DNA of 64,000 bases, from positions 1-64,000 of the forward strand of contig CASEMN010000006.1 in assembly GCA_949289045.1 (NCBI GenBank), given 5' to 3'. Positions 23,489 to 32,781 of the stretch are shown here, piece by piece (positions within the stretch are counted from its first letter, which is position 1; each line of letters starts with the position of its first letter). This DNA comes from an uncultured Oscillospiraceae bacterium (GTDB lineage: Bacteria > Bacillota > Clostridia > Oscillospirales > Acutalibacteraceae). The position numbers and the translations under genes are program-made. The notes under the pieces are model-generated. The model was not told the origin of the DNA. It saw nothing but the letters and a program-made list of their open reading frames with translations, and made no database searches.

Positions 23489-25015
23489 TTAAAATTTAGC
23501 GTGCAAAAATACAAGAGCTTCATTATAATTTACCTTTCCTATTTCAGCAAGTATAAAGGCGTCGCCATCCTCATTTACAGCGATACTCGAATAGCCTGCT
23601 GCTCCGGAGTACAAAAGCTTTTTACTCCAGCTTTTTCCGCCATCAAAGCTTACCGCAGCGGTAAGTCCGCGTCTCGTTGTAAAGGAATCGGGATAGGAAA
23701 TGCACAAAAACTCACCTGCTCTGTCAAGTGAAGCCATGCATATAGGAGTGCGAAGCTTGGTTTCAAACATACTCTCATACCAGCTTTCGCCTCCATCGGA
23801 GGAATATGAAAGGCGCTGGAACTGCTTTGGATGATACATTGTGCAAGGTGTGTTTTCACGTACTACCATTACAATATCGCCGTTCGGAAGCTCTGCCGCT
23901 TCACACTCGTTGCCGGAGCCTGCCTTCTCGCCTCTCTGCCAGTGCTTTCCGTTGTCATCACTATAAAGGACAAAGGAATCGCCGTCGTTACTTGCAGGAA
24001 TAACAAGACGTCCAGCCTTTTCACCGTTTTTGATCTGAACTCCCTTTCCGGGACCTACCATAAGGGTATCTTTACGCACTCCGTCGGAACCGGACTTGAC
24101 TTTACCCTGGAGTTTAGGAAGGGATATATTTTTCTTATCCTCCCAGTGGAGCTCATAATCCGAAGTAAGAAATCCTCTGTAGCAGTAAGTGTCATAATTA
24201 AATCCGCTTTCCTCTGTAGCCGTCATAAGCACAAAATTGATAAGTCCGGTTTTTTCATCGGCAACAGGGGTGGGGTTTCCGTACTTTCCCACTTTCTCCC
24301 CGTAAGTAAAGAGAACCTTGAGAGGAGTCCAGGTTTTTCCGTTATCAGAGGAGAATTTGCAGACAATATCTACTACTCCCGTGTCACGGGCTGAATTTTT
24401 TCTTCCCTCGGCACAAGCCATAAGTACATCGGAAGTAAAGCTTTTATCTCTTATATTGAGGAAATCCTTTTTGAGCCTTACAAGAGACGGAATACGGAAA
24501 GTTGAATATCCACCCTCTCCGTTTTCAAAAATAAAAAGAGGATCATCTTTAAAATTTTTAAACTTTTGCCAGCCCTGTGCCTTTGCCCATATAAATCCCC
24601 ACAGCATAACGCAGAAAAGTCCCAAAGATGAAGCAAAGGAAACAACAGCAAAAGAAGAGGAAAAAGAACAGATAATATTCGCAATTAGAGTTAATACTCC
24701 GCCGGCAATCATAACTATTGTTCCCTCAGTTGTAAGGGCGAGGGGCTGAAAGAGATCGGCTATAAGACCCTTGTAAATAAGGAAAGCCAATAAAAGAATG
24801 CTTAAAACAGTTACAACTGCGGAAAAAATACGAAAATCGTTACCTATCCAAAATGTACCCGCATATACTGCAGGAAATGCCAGCAGGGCTATAACGGAAA
24901 TTATGGAAAACTTAGCTGTACTGAAAAACAATCCATGATTTACTCTTATAAACAAAATAAGACCGGCAGTAAAAAGAAGATAGAAAACTCCTGATAAAAC
25001 AGCCGCAAAAACCAT
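23489..25015 (-). CDS. membrane-embedded sialidase (GH33)
   Basis: A 508-aa protein. The first ~150 residues hold about five hydrophobic helices instead of a signal peptide; residues ~160-508 are a six-bladed GH33 sialidase. Catalytic landmarks: FRIP at the start of the propeller (Arg 1), ARDTGVVDIV (acid/base Asp), Asp boxes SSDNGKTW, YSDDNGKHW, SSDGGESW, SFDGGKSW, the nucleophile-side Glu in NECEAAELPNG, VVREN (Arg 2), TTRRGLTAA (Arg 3) and GYSSIAV (Tyr). The active site looks intact, so it should release sialic acid from glycans. If the propeller faces outward it is a tethered mucin-foraging enzyme. No nan catabolic genes lie nearby. Confidence 0.9.
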   Translation of the reverse strand: MVFAAVLSGVFYLLFTAGLILFIRVNHGLFFSTAKFSIISVIALLAFPAVYAGTFWIGNDFRIFSAVVTVLSILLLAFLIYKGLIADLFQPLALTTEGTIVMIAGGVLTLIANIICSFSSSFAVVSFASSLGLFCVMLWGFIWAKAQGWQKFKNFKDDPLFIFENGEGGYSTFRIPSLVRLKKDFLNIRDKSFTSDVLMACAEGRKNSARDTGVVDIVCKFSSDNGKTWTPLKVLFTYGEKVGKYGNPTPVADEKTGLINFVLMTATEESGFNYDTYCYRGFLTSDYELHWEDKKNISLPKLQGKVKSGSDGVRKDTLMVGPGKGVQIKNGEKAGRLVIPASNDGDSFVLYSDDNGKHWQRGEKAGSGNECEAAELPNGDIVMVVRENTPCTMYHPKQFQRLSYSSDGGESWYESMFETKLRTPICMASLDRAGEFLCISYPDSFTTRRGLTAAVSFDGGKSWSKKLLYSGAAGYSSIAVNEDGDAFILAEIGKVNYNEALVFLHAKF

Positions 25016-25120
25016 TGAATTCGCCTCCGTTTAATTTTATATTTATGCTTTGAAAGCACTGTAAGCATTAATAATAATCCTGTGCTAACCGCATATTTTA
25101 ACAAATATTCTGCTTTTCTT

Positions 25121-25148
25121 AAAAATCCCGCCGTTGTTTCTCGGCGGG
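25121..25148 (-). terminator. intrinsic terminator
   Basis: On the minus strand CCCGCCG/CGGCGGG with an 8-nt loop is followed by ATTTTT, directly after the P-type ATPase-like gene. Confidence 0.85.
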
Positions 25149-25170
25149 TATTTTAATGAATCTATATAAA

Positions 25171-27807
25171 TTACAGTTTCTTTTTTAAGACGGTAAAACA
25201 ATAAATTACGCCTGCACAAATAAGCTGATAAATAAGCAGCGAGTATGTTTGCAGCTGTTCAAATCCCGAAAGAAAAGCCAAAAGTACAGTTAAACCTAAA
25301 CCGAAGGCTGAAAGAATAGACTGTATAGCCGACAGCAAACCTTCGCTGTAATAAAGTCCGGCTGCGGCGTTTACAGCGGCAAGCATTGATTTTACGCTGC
25401 CGTTATGGATAATTTTCGCCTCAGCATTTCTCTTTTTCAACCGTTCCTTACGGTACATTTCTCCGGCAACAGCGCTGATTATTTTTACAGCGTTCTTGTG
25501 AAGTCCAAAGAAGTTGGATATAAGTTCTTCCGTAATATTGGCATCCGAAGTTCTGACAAGTATGCTTATTCCTTTGCTTTCCATCATCTTCAAAGACGCC
25601 TTTATTCCCGGATTGGCTTTATAGCCTACGACAAACATAGCCGCTATTTTTCCCGAAACGGCAAGGTACATAATCTGACGGTTATCGTGCCTGTATTTAA
25701 GCTCGCTCTCTCTTCCGGGAGCTTCTACGTTATGATTTATCAGCAAATCCCTGTTGCCGACAAGTACACGTCTGCCGTGTATCCAGGCGGAAAGTCCCAG
25801 CTTATCCTCATAAACAAGGTTTTCAACAGGCGGCAAAAGCTCACGCTTACCTAAGATTACTCGGTCAAAAACCTCTCCGCTGGGGCCGCCGGCTTTTATA
25901 ACAATTGCGGCAGTATTGAGAATTGCTTCGTCAACTCTCATTCCGTGATAAGTTTTTATTCCGTATATAGTACATCCGCCTTCGCTGAATATATCGGATG
26001 AATCAAGAACCACAGCGTTTACATCTCCGCATTCTCCTACCGCTTTATGTCCCGAAATCATAGCTCCGATACGCACAAGCTTTGAATCAGCTTTTTCAAG
26101 AGGAAGGTTTGAAGCGATAAGGGCACAGAAAGGCAGCGCTACACAGGAAGCAGCAGCAAAAAGGGAAACGCCGCCGAAATAATCTTTCTTAACTACGCCG
26201 TAAACAATTCCCGCAACAATGCTCAAAACAAAAAATACGGGCATCATTACTTTTGAATATTTATTTGCAGGATCTGCCGCATATGTATTTTCAATGAATT
26301 TTGACGGGAATTTTATGGGTATAGAGCAGCGGATATCAGGGTCACCGAGTAAAAGTCCTCTGCCCACCTCAAAAGCGGTTTCTTTATCTTCAATTTCCTG
26401 AATACTGTACTTCTTTCTGAGGGGAGCAAGGAAATGAAGATTTTTATAAGCTCTTGAAGCTGTAAAATAATGACCTGCCAGATTAAACACGGTAACAATA
26501 GCCGCAAGGCAGCCATAAAGGGGAACCATATCTCCTGAAGAAACAGCGAAAGCCCATATTCCCTGAATAGCAGCCGCCAAAAGAGCAGCCGTAACGGCAG
26601 TATCAGCGTTTGGCTTTCCTTTTATAAGGTTTTCCGCACCTCTGATTGCGGAAATTCCTCCGCCTATCACTGCAGCACAAACTACGGCAAGATTAAAAGT
26701 TGTAAGCATCTGCACTCCGGCAGGTCCGCTCGACGAACCGGTTAAGGAAAACAGCATATACATTATCACGAAAAATACACACAGAGCAATTCCGCACAGA
26801 AGCCGAAACATCTCTTTTCGCAAAGCAGCGGCAACACGCGGAGTATCGGAGGCTTTACGCAGCTCTGTTCCGTCGTATTCCTCTTTAGGTTCCTGCTTCT
26901 TTTCCGTTTTTACTTTCGGAGCCTTTTGTGTCTTCTCTGATTTCTCCGCCTTCTTAACAGGCTTTTTTACTAAGCGAGAGGATTTTTCACCGTCATCCTC
27001 ATTTTCTTCTATTTCTTCAATATCCTCATCGTCTTCAATATCAGCAAGATCTTCTATTCCAAAAATCTTAAAGCCTTTTACTTTTTCTTTTCTCTTCTTT
27101 TTAAGAGCCTCTTCAGCTTCTTCCTCATCTATTTTTTCAACCCAGTCGTCACCGGCATTTTCAAAAGCGTCAAAAAGTATCTGCCCTTCAATTTCCTTAG
27201 GTTCAGGAATTTTTTCCGCCACTTTCGGACGGATAAATCCGCTTTGTCTTGTCTTTTCGTTATTATCAGCTTCTTCAGCGGTTATAATAGTAGGCAGCGG
27301 AGCCAAATCCGCCGTAGCAGACATAGAACTGCGCTTTGTAACTATTCCGGGACGCTCTATCATTTCCGGCTTTCTGCTTTCAAATTTCTTCTGAAAATCC
27401 GCAGTTCGCTCTATTTTCTGAACAGGACGGTTTATAAATCTTCTGCGGTACTCATCGGTCTCTATAGAACCACCGGCGCCGACTATTGTCTTTGAATTTT
27501 TAAAGGCATTTCCATGGTATTCGCTTTCGCTGAGTCCGCCTATAACTTTAGTTTTTTCCGGCTTTTGCTCAGCTTTTTTCTCTTCATTCTTCGGCTCCGC
27601 CTCTGAAATCGGTTTTTCGCCTGCCGCTTCAAGGAGCTCGTCGGTTATTATATCGCTGACTTCTATTCGTTTTCTCGGTTCCAAAAGCTTGTCGATATCC
27701 TCCATTGATCTCGACATCAAAGCTTCTTCGCCTGTTTCATCATCTATTTTTCCATCTCTTGCGGCACGTACCTCCGCAAGTATTTTATCTATTGAAAAGT
27801 CGTCCAA
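25171..27807 (-). CDS. degenerate P-type ATPase-like membrane protein
   Basis: An 878-aa protein. Residues 1-330 are charged and low in complexity. The rest follows the layout of a heavy-metal P-type ATPase: membrane helices (~335-455 and ~515-570), a cytoplasmic P/N region (~600-790) and C-terminal helices (~800-878). Key residues are lost. The membrane CPC is CVALPFC, the phosphorylation motif DKTGT is DSSDIF, TGDN is TSDA, and the GDGxND hinge is missing (HNGSVKSM). GRRVLVGNRDLLINHNV still matches the N-domain of relatives. It is therefore predicted to be a non-pumping pseudo-ATPase. It lies 13 nt downstream of rlmB. A structural or sensing role is possible but not shown. Confidence 0.75.
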   Translation of the reverse strand: MDDFSIDKILAEVRAARDGKIDDETGEEALMSRSMEDIDKLLEPRKRIEVSDIITDELLEAAGEKPISEAEPKNEEKKAEQKPEKTKVIGGLSESEYHGNAFKNSKTIVGAGGSIETDEYRRRFINRPVQKIERTADFQKKFESRKPEMIERPGIVTKRSSMSATADLAPLPTIITAEEADNNEKTRQSGFIRPKVAEKIPEPKEIEGQILFDAFENAGDDWVEKIDEEEAEEALKKKRKEKVKGFKIFGIEDLADIEDDEDIEEIEENEDDGEKSSRLVKKPVKKAEKSEKTQKAPKVKTEKKQEPKEEYDGTELRKASDTPRVAAALRKEMFRLLCGIALCVFFVIMYMLFSLTGSSSGPAGVQMLTTFNLAVVCAAVIGGGISAIRGAENLIKGKPNADTAVTAALLAAAIQGIWAFAVSSGDMVPLYGCLAAIVTVFNLAGHYFTASRAYKNLHFLAPLRKKYSIQEIEDKETAFEVGRGLLLGDPDIRCSIPIKFPSKFIENTYAADPANKYSKVMMPVFFVLSIVAGIVYGVVKKDYFGGVSLFAAASCVALPFCALIASNLPLEKADSKLVRIGAMISGHKAVGECGDVNAVVLDSSDIFSEGGCTIYGIKTYHGMRVDEAILNTAAIVIKAGGPSGEVFDRVILGKRELLPPVENLVYEDKLGLSAWIHGRRVLVGNRDLLINHNVEAPGRESELKYRHDNRQIMYLAVSGKIAAMFVVGYKANPGIKASLKMMESKGISILVRTSDANITEELISNFFGLHKNAVKIISAVAGEMYRKERLKKRNAEAKIIHNGSVKSMLAAVNAAAGLYYSEGLLSAIQSILSAFGLGLTVLLAFLSGFEQLQTYSLLIYQLICAGVIYCFTVLKKKL

Positions 27808-27820
27808 CTAAAGCACCCCC

Positions 27821-28576
27821 TTACAGACGCTGTTTTGCCACCTCGTACATCAAAATTCCCGCCGCTACGGAAGCATTGAGAGAATTTATTTTTCCTCTCA
27901 TGGGCAGGGAAACTATAACGTCACATTTTGATTTTACAAGTCTGCCTATTCCCGCTCCCTCGGAACCGATTACAAGAGCCACCGCACTTTTTCCGAAAGA
28001 AACCGTATTCCAAGGCTCGCCGTCCATATCCGCCCCGTAAAACCATACTCCTCTTTTTTTAAGCTCATCTATTGTACCAGGTAAATTGCTCACTCTCGCA
28101 ACGGGAACATATTCTAAGGCTCCCGCAGCAGTTTTAGAAACGGCAAAGCTCAAAGACGCACTTCTCCTCTTGGGAATTATCACCCCGTGAGCTCCCGCCG
28201 CCTCGGCAGTTCTTATTATTGCACCTAAATTGTGGGGATCCTCTATTTCATCACACACTATAATAAAAGGTTCCTCATCCCTCGACTTTGCAAGATTAAA
28301 TATATCATCTATTGTTGAGTATTCATAGGCCGCTATGAAAGCAGCCACTCCCTGATGATTTCCGCCGCAGCAGATTTTATCAAGCTTTCTGCGGTCAACC
28401 TCTTTTACTACAACACCTTTTTCTCGGCACTGGGCTATTATTTTTCCCACTGAACCGCCACGCTCTCCCGCAGCTACCATAAGTGTATCTATCTCTCTGC
28501 CCGCACGAATTGCCTCGGAAACCGCATTGCGTCCGATAACAAGATTGGGGTTTTCTTTTGCGCTGAAATTATCCAT
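27821..28576 (-). CDS. rlmB: 23S rRNA 2'-O-ribose methyltransferase (RlmB/SpoU family)
   Basis: A 251-aa SPOUT enzyme. The N-terminal substrate-binding domain (VIGRNAVSEAIRAGREI) is followed by the knot-forming catalytic domain with motif 1 DPHNLGAIIRTAEAAGAHGV, motif 2 ALVIGSEGAGIGRLV and motif 3 LPMRGKINSLNASVAAGI. Family members methylate G2251 or related riboses in 23S rRNA using SAM. The start is ATG at 28576 with GGAGG before it; a longer frame lacks this site. The downstream pseudo-ATPase gene follows after 13 nt. Site specificity (2251 or another) cannot be read. Confidence 0.9.
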   Translation of the reverse strand: MDNFSAKENPNLVIGRNAVSEAIRAGREIDTLMVAAGERGGSVGKIIAQCREKGVVVKEVDRRKLDKICCGGNHQGVAAFIAAYEYSTIDDIFNLAKSRDEEPFIIVCDEIEDPHNLGAIIRTAEAAGAHGVIIPKRRSASLSFAVSKTAAGALEYVPVARVSNLPGTIDELKKRGVWFYGADMDGEPWNTVSFGKSAVALVIGSEGAGIGRLVKSKCDVIVSLPMRGKINSLNASVAAGILMYEVAKQRL

Positions 28577-28763
28577 TAATATATCCTCCGGGTATCTTTG
28601 CCAAAATAACCTTAAAATCGTACAAATATTGCTATATTTATTAGAGTATACCATATTTTGCGTAAAAATAACAGAAAAATATACATCAAAATTTAAATCC
28701 ATATAAATAAAGTCGACAATCTGCTGCCGCAAAGGAAACGCCTGAAATTTATAACGTTTAACA

Positions 28764-28818
28764 ACAAAACAAAAGGCACTGCGCCTTTACCGAACTTATG
28801 CCGATTAGCGCAGCACCT
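28764..28818 (-). terminator. glmS terminator
   Basis: On the minus strand AGG-CTGCGC pairs with GCGCAG-CCT around a CA/CA internal loop, followed by TTTTGTTTTG. Confidence 0.65.
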
Positions 28819-28867
28819 AAATATCATTTATTCAGTTTTCGTTATCACCGATACGAGCTTAAACGCT

Positions 28868-30709
28868 TTATTCAACCGTAACGCTCTTTGCCAAATTGCG
28901 GGGTTTATCCACATCAAGGCCCTTGGCACAGCTTACATAGTAAGCCAAAAGCTGAAGAGGAATAACCGAAAGACTTACGGCAAAATTGGGGTCTGTTTTA
29001 GGTACATAAACCGTAAATCCGGCAGTGTCCTCGACACTGTAATTTCCGTATACGGTCATACCCATCAAAAACGCTCCTCTGCTCTTAGCCTCTACTAAAT
29101 TAGAAACTGTCTTTTCGTACAGCTCAGGCTGAGTCAGTACGCCTACCACCAATGTACCTTCCTCTACCAGAGAAATGGGGCCGTGTTTGAGTTCACCGGC
29201 TGCAAAAGCTTCCGAATGGATATAGCTTATCTCCTTAAATTTAAGGCTGCCCTCTAAAGCCACGGCATAATCAAGTCCTCTGCCTATGAAAAATGCGTCG
29301 TGGGCATTGGCATATTTGCTGGCGAACCACTGAATCCGTTCCTTATCCTCCAGAGTTTTTGCTATTTTTTCCGGAAGAGTCTGAAGTTCCTCTACTAATT
29401 CACAGCTGCGTTCCTCGCTGAGAATTCCTCTCTTTTCGCCGAAAGCAATTGCCATAAGATAGCAGGCAGCAAGCTGAGTACTGTATGCCTTTGTAGTGGC
29501 AACGGCAATTTCCGGTCCAGCCCAGGTATAAAGAGTGGAATCTGCTTCTCTCGCAATAGATGAACCTACCACGTTGACAATTCCCACAGTTTTTACTCCT
29601 CGCTCTTTACAAAGACGAAGTGCCGCCAAGGTATCGGCTGTTTCACCGCTCTGACTGATAATCACCGCCAGCGAGTCGGGCTCCAACACAGGATTTCTGT
29701 AACGGAATTCACTGGCCACATCAACCTCTACGGGCAAACGGGCTAAATTTTCAAACACATAACGAGCTGCAACTCCAACATGATACGCTGAACCGCAGCC
29801 GATAATATATACCCTCTTTATTCCCTTAATGACGTCATCATCAAGGTCAAGCTCACTTAAATCCACATGGCCGTCCTTTATTCTCGGACTAATGGTATCT
29901 CTCACTGCCGCAGGCTGCTCATGGATTTCTTTCATCATGAAATGCTCATATCCGCCTTTTTCCGCCGCCTCGGCATCCCACTCAATAGTTGTGGCTGTCT
30001 TTTCCAAAGGCTCACCGTCTATACTGAAAAATTCAATAGAATCAGCAGTAAGACGGGCAATTTCAAGATTGTCAATATAGTAAACCGTACGTGTATATTT
30101 AAGCAGAGCCGGCACATCGGAAGCTATAAGATTTCCGTTTTCCGACTGTCCCACGATAAGGGGACTGTCTTTACGCACAGCATACACAACACCGGGCTGA
30201 TCCTCAAACAATATTCCTAAAGCATAAGAGCCTCTTACATGCATCATCATACGTGTAATAGCCGTAATAGGATCTCCCGCCGCTTCTCCGCTGTAATAGT
30301 AGTCGATCATCTGAACTACTACTTCGGTATCTGTCTGAGAAGCGAAGGTATAACCGCGGTTTATCATTTTATCTTTAAGTTCCTGATAATTTTCAATTAT
30401 TCCGTTATGCACAACCGCAATTCTTTTGTTGCTGCTGTAATGAGGATGAGCGTTGGCGACGGAAGGTTCTCCGTGGGTCGCCCAGCGTGTATGACCGATT
30501 CCGCATTCGCCCTCAACAGCCCTTCCGTTATCCGTCATTTCGCTGAGAACTCTCAGGCGTCCTTTCGCCTTTACTACCTCTATTTTTCCTATCTGATTCT
30601 GTACGGCCAAGCCGGCTGAATCATATCCTCTGTACTCCAGTTTCTCCAGACCGTCCAATAAAACAGGCGCTGCCTGCACATGACCGGTAAATCCAACTAT
30701 TCCACACAT
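28868..30709 (-). CDS. glmS: glutamine-fructose-6-phosphate aminotransferase (GlmS)
   Basis: A 613-aa enzyme making glucosamine 6-phosphate, the first step to UDP-GlcNAc for cell wall. The N-terminal glutaminase has catalytic Cys at position 2 (MCGIVGFTG), HTRWATHGEPS and VHNGIIENY. The two C-terminal SIS sugar-isomerase domains contain CGSAYHVGVAARY, ISQSGETADTLAALR, GELKHGPISLVEEGT and end PRNLAKSVTVE. The start must be the ATG that places Cys at position 2, at 30709, with GGAGG before it. Its ~200-nt leader does not contain the glmS ribozyme that is usual in Firmicutes. Confidence 0.97.
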   Translation of the reverse strand: MCGIVGFTGHVQAAPVLLDGLEKLEYRGYDSAGLAVQNQIGKIEVVKAKGRLRVLSEMTDNGRAVEGECGIGHTRWATHGEPSVANAHPHYSSNKRIAVVHNGIIENYQELKDKMINRGYTFASQTDTEVVVQMIDYYYSGEAAGDPITAITRMMMHVRGSYALGILFEDQPGVVYAVRKDSPLIVGQSENGNLIASDVPALLKYTRTVYYIDNLEIARLTADSIEFFSIDGEPLEKTATTIEWDAEAAEKGGYEHFMMKEIHEQPAAVRDTISPRIKDGHVDLSELDLDDDVIKGIKRVYIIGCGSAYHVGVAARYVFENLARLPVEVDVASEFRYRNPVLEPDSLAVIISQSGETADTLAALRLCKERGVKTVGIVNVVGSSIAREADSTLYTWAGPEIAVATTKAYSTQLAACYLMAIAFGEKRGILSEERSCELVEELQTLPEKIAKTLEDKERIQWFASKYANAHDAFFIGRGLDYAVALEGSLKFKEISYIHSEAFAAGELKHGPISLVEEGTLVVGVLTQPELYEKTVSNLVEAKSRGAFLMGMTVYGNYSVEDTAGFTVYVPKTDPNFAVSLSVIPLQLLAYYVSCAKGLDVDKPRNLAKSVTVE

Positions 30710-30946
30710 AGGCGTTTCCTCCGTTATTATTGTCGTAATATTCACAATTTCGCAAACGCATCCAACCAATAAAACTAATTTGCTGCAATTTACTCTAAAG
30801 GGCAAAATGCATTGCATTAGTACACCCACCGCAAAAACAGAAAGATTACCCCTCGAAGTTTCTGTTCAAGAACTTTTTTCCTTTTCTAAATTTTTTAAGC
30901 GAAATTGCCATAGGGGAAGAATACCACGAAAATTCTTTAAGAACAA
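30710..30946 (-). promoter_or_regulatory. glmS promoter and long leader
   Basis: On the minus strand TTGTTC (30946-30941), a 17-nt spacer and TATTCT (30923-30918) leave a leader of about 200 nt. No glmS-ribozyme core was found. The first ~65 nt can encode a 21-residue basic peptide beginning at the predicted start site, which may be chance. Confidence 0.45.
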
Positions 30947-31158
30947 GTTAAAAAACAGCTTTGTTACTGCCTTATTGAGGATTTTGACCCCATTTTGACC
31001 ATATTAAAATTATTAAATTTAACCAACAGCCATACTTAATTTTAGTTAAATAATTAAAAAGACGTTAAGATTTCCCGTTATAATATACGCAATTTTTTCG
31101 GTAAAATAACCCTTTCAGGGTACTTTTTCAGATTACTTAATTAAAAGAAAAAACTATT
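30947..31158. other. AT-rich intergenic stretch
   Basis: Between the glmS promoter and the mgtE terminator. One small plus-strand hairpin ACCCT-TTC-AGGGT followed by ACTTTTT (~31110-31130) and an isolated TATAAT near 31080. Nothing else supported. Confidence 0.3.
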
Positions 31159-31200
31159 AAAAGCGGCTTCCGACTAAAAATACAGTCAGAAGCCGCTTTT
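31159..31200 (-). terminator. mgtE terminator
   Basis: A 12-bp outer stem AAAAGCGGCTTC/GAAGCCGCTTTT plus inner GACT/AGTC. T-rich on both strands. Confidence 0.85.
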
Positions 31201-31231
31201 ATATAATTATCAATATTAAAATTCAATAGGT

Positions 31232-32584
31232 TTAAAGAAGGAAAATGCTGGCAAGAGCAAAATAGATAATAAGCGTTACAGCATCGACGATAGTTGTAAT
31301 CATGGGTCCAGCCATGAGAGCCGGGTCCAGATGGACAAGCTTTGCGAGTATGGGAAGAGTGCATCCGATTGCCTTCGCAACTACAACAGCAAAGAACATT
31401 GCACCGCTTACTACAAGAAATACAGAAAGTCCTCCCGCACTGCCTACAACAAACATTCTGGCAATATTGGCAGCCGCGAGTATTCCGCCGCATATAAGGC
31501 TGACACGAAACTCTTTCCAAAGTACCTTGAAATAATCTTTAATCTCGATTTCGCCAAGGGCAAGTCCTCTTATAACAAGGGTTGAGGTCTGGTTACCTGA
31601 GTTTCCGCCCGTATCCATAAGCATGGGTATGCATGCAGTAAGTCCCGCTATTGCGGAAAGCATATTCTCGTAATTCTCTATTATCTTACCTGTAAAAGTT
31701 GCCGAAACCATCAATATCAGCAGCCAAATAATTCTGTTTTTTGCAAGGGCAAAAACTCCGGTTTTAAGATATTCATTATCCGACGGATGAAGAAGAGCCA
31801 TCTTTTCAAGGTCCTCGGTATTCTCTTCTTCAATGATATCAACGATATCGTCGATAGTGATAATACCCACAAGCCTTTTTTCGTTATCTACAACCGGAAC
31901 ACTCAAAAGGTCGTATTTACGGGCAATATCTGCAACCTCTTCCTGGTCCTCAAGGGTATTGACATAAATAAGCTGCTCGTCGTCATCCATTATGTCCCTG
32001 ACCTTATCGGTGCCCTTACTCAAAATAAGACGTCTTAATGGGATTGTACCTATGAGCTTACGGTTATCATTTATACAGTAACAGGTGTAAATTGTCTCTT
32101 TATCAACACCGGTTTCACGGATGACTTTAATAGCTTCATCAACGGTGAGCCTGTCGTGAAGCTCAACCATCTCAATTGTCATTATGCTTCCTGCAGAGTT
32201 ATCGGGATACTGAAGAAAGCTGTTAATAAGGGCTCTTGTTTCACTATCGGTATGAGCCAAAACCCTTTTAACTACATTTGCGGGAACTTCTTCAAGAAAA
32301 TCAACTGCATCGTCAAGATAAAGGTCATCAACAAGGGTGGTAAGTTCCTTATCCGTCGCCGCATTTACAATATGAGTCTGATAATCCGAATCAAGATAGG
32401 AAAAAACATCAGCCGAAATATCTTTCGGCAGTATTCGGAAAATGAGCATCATTCTTTCCGGCTCGTTTTCCTCAAGAAATTCCGCAATATCTACAACATT
32501 CATTTCGCAGAGCCTATTTCTAAGTTCTGCAAGCTTGTTCTCACGAAGCAAAGCAAAAAGCTCATCAAACGCTTTTGTTTCCAT
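31232..32584 (-). CDS. mgtE: MgtE-type magnesium transporter
   Basis: A 450-aa channel. The N-terminal MgtE_N domain (~1-125; SYLDSDYQTHIVNAA, LYLDDAVDFLEEVPANVVKRVL) is followed by two CBS domains (~135-260; GTIPLRRLILSKGTDKVRDIM, VVDNEKRLVGIITIDDIVDII) and five membrane helices (~285-450) with the signature TACIPMLMDTGGNSGNQTS (~340) and the pore Asp region DPALMAGPMITTIVDA. It imports Mg2+ as a dimer gated by Mg2+ binding to the cytosolic domains. Expression is probably controlled by the structured leader, whose terminator hairpin ends only two bases before the ATG. Confidence 0.96.
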   Translation of the reverse strand: METKAFDELFALLRENKLAELRNRLCEMNVVDIAEFLEENEPERMMLIFRILPKDISADVFSYLDSDYQTHIVNAATDKELTTLVDDLYLDDAVDFLEEVPANVVKRVLAHTDSETRALINSFLQYPDNSAGSIMTIEMVELHDRLTVDEAIKVIRETGVDKETIYTCYCINDNRKLIGTIPLRRLILSKGTDKVRDIMDDDEQLIYVNTLEDQEEVADIARKYDLLSVPVVDNEKRLVGIITIDDIVDIIEEENTEDLEKMALLHPSDNEYLKTGVFALAKNRIIWLLILMVSATFTGKIIENYENMLSAIAGLTACIPMLMDTGGNSGNQTSTLVIRGLALGEIEIKDYFKVLWKEFRVSLICGGILAAANIARMFVVGSAGGLSVFLVVSGAMFFAVVVAKAIGCTLPILAKLVHLDPALMAGPMITTIVDAVTLIIYFALASIFLL

Positions 32585-32585
32585 A

Positions 32586-32765
32586 AATAAAAAACACCTC
32601 TTTCCCGGCTTTAAAAGTGCAGGGAAAGAGGCCGTTTGCTTTTATGAGCTAAAAAACACAAACGGAGCTTAGGCTTTCCTTTACACTTTTTTCGCCGCAC
32701 AATCGCACGGGTACAGTGGCATTGCCGCCGTCTTTACTGTCCAAAAAAGCCCACCTCCGGTAAAT
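32586..32765 (-). promoter_or_regulatory. mgtE leader: riboswitch-like element with terminator
   Basis: On the minus strand CGGAG (32759-32755) pairs with CTCCG (32667-32663) and GGCTTT with AAAGCC, closing a ~95-nt folded domain with inner stems ACAGT/ACTGT and CCGTGC/GTGCGG. The closing motifs AGGTGGGCT and CCTAAGCTCC resemble the M-box (AGGTGAGGCT / CTAAAGCTC). CCGTTTG/CAAACGG (32665-32659 with 32638-32632) competes with the closing stem. A terminator, CCTCTTTCCC/GGGAAAGAGG plus TGTTTTTTATT, then abuts the ATG and includes the ribosome site. Magnesium-sensing control is likely; the exact class is not proven. Confidence 0.65.
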
Positions 32766-32781
32766 TTTTCTGTGCTCTATT

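Noticed and set aside
30710..30910. glmS ribozyme
   Set aside because: The conserved core beginning AGCGCC is not visible in the leader.
32751..32760. Cobalamin riboswitch before mgtE (GCCACTG seen at about 32720)
   Set aside because: No GGGAAnnnGGTG core or B12 box; the string is part of another stem.
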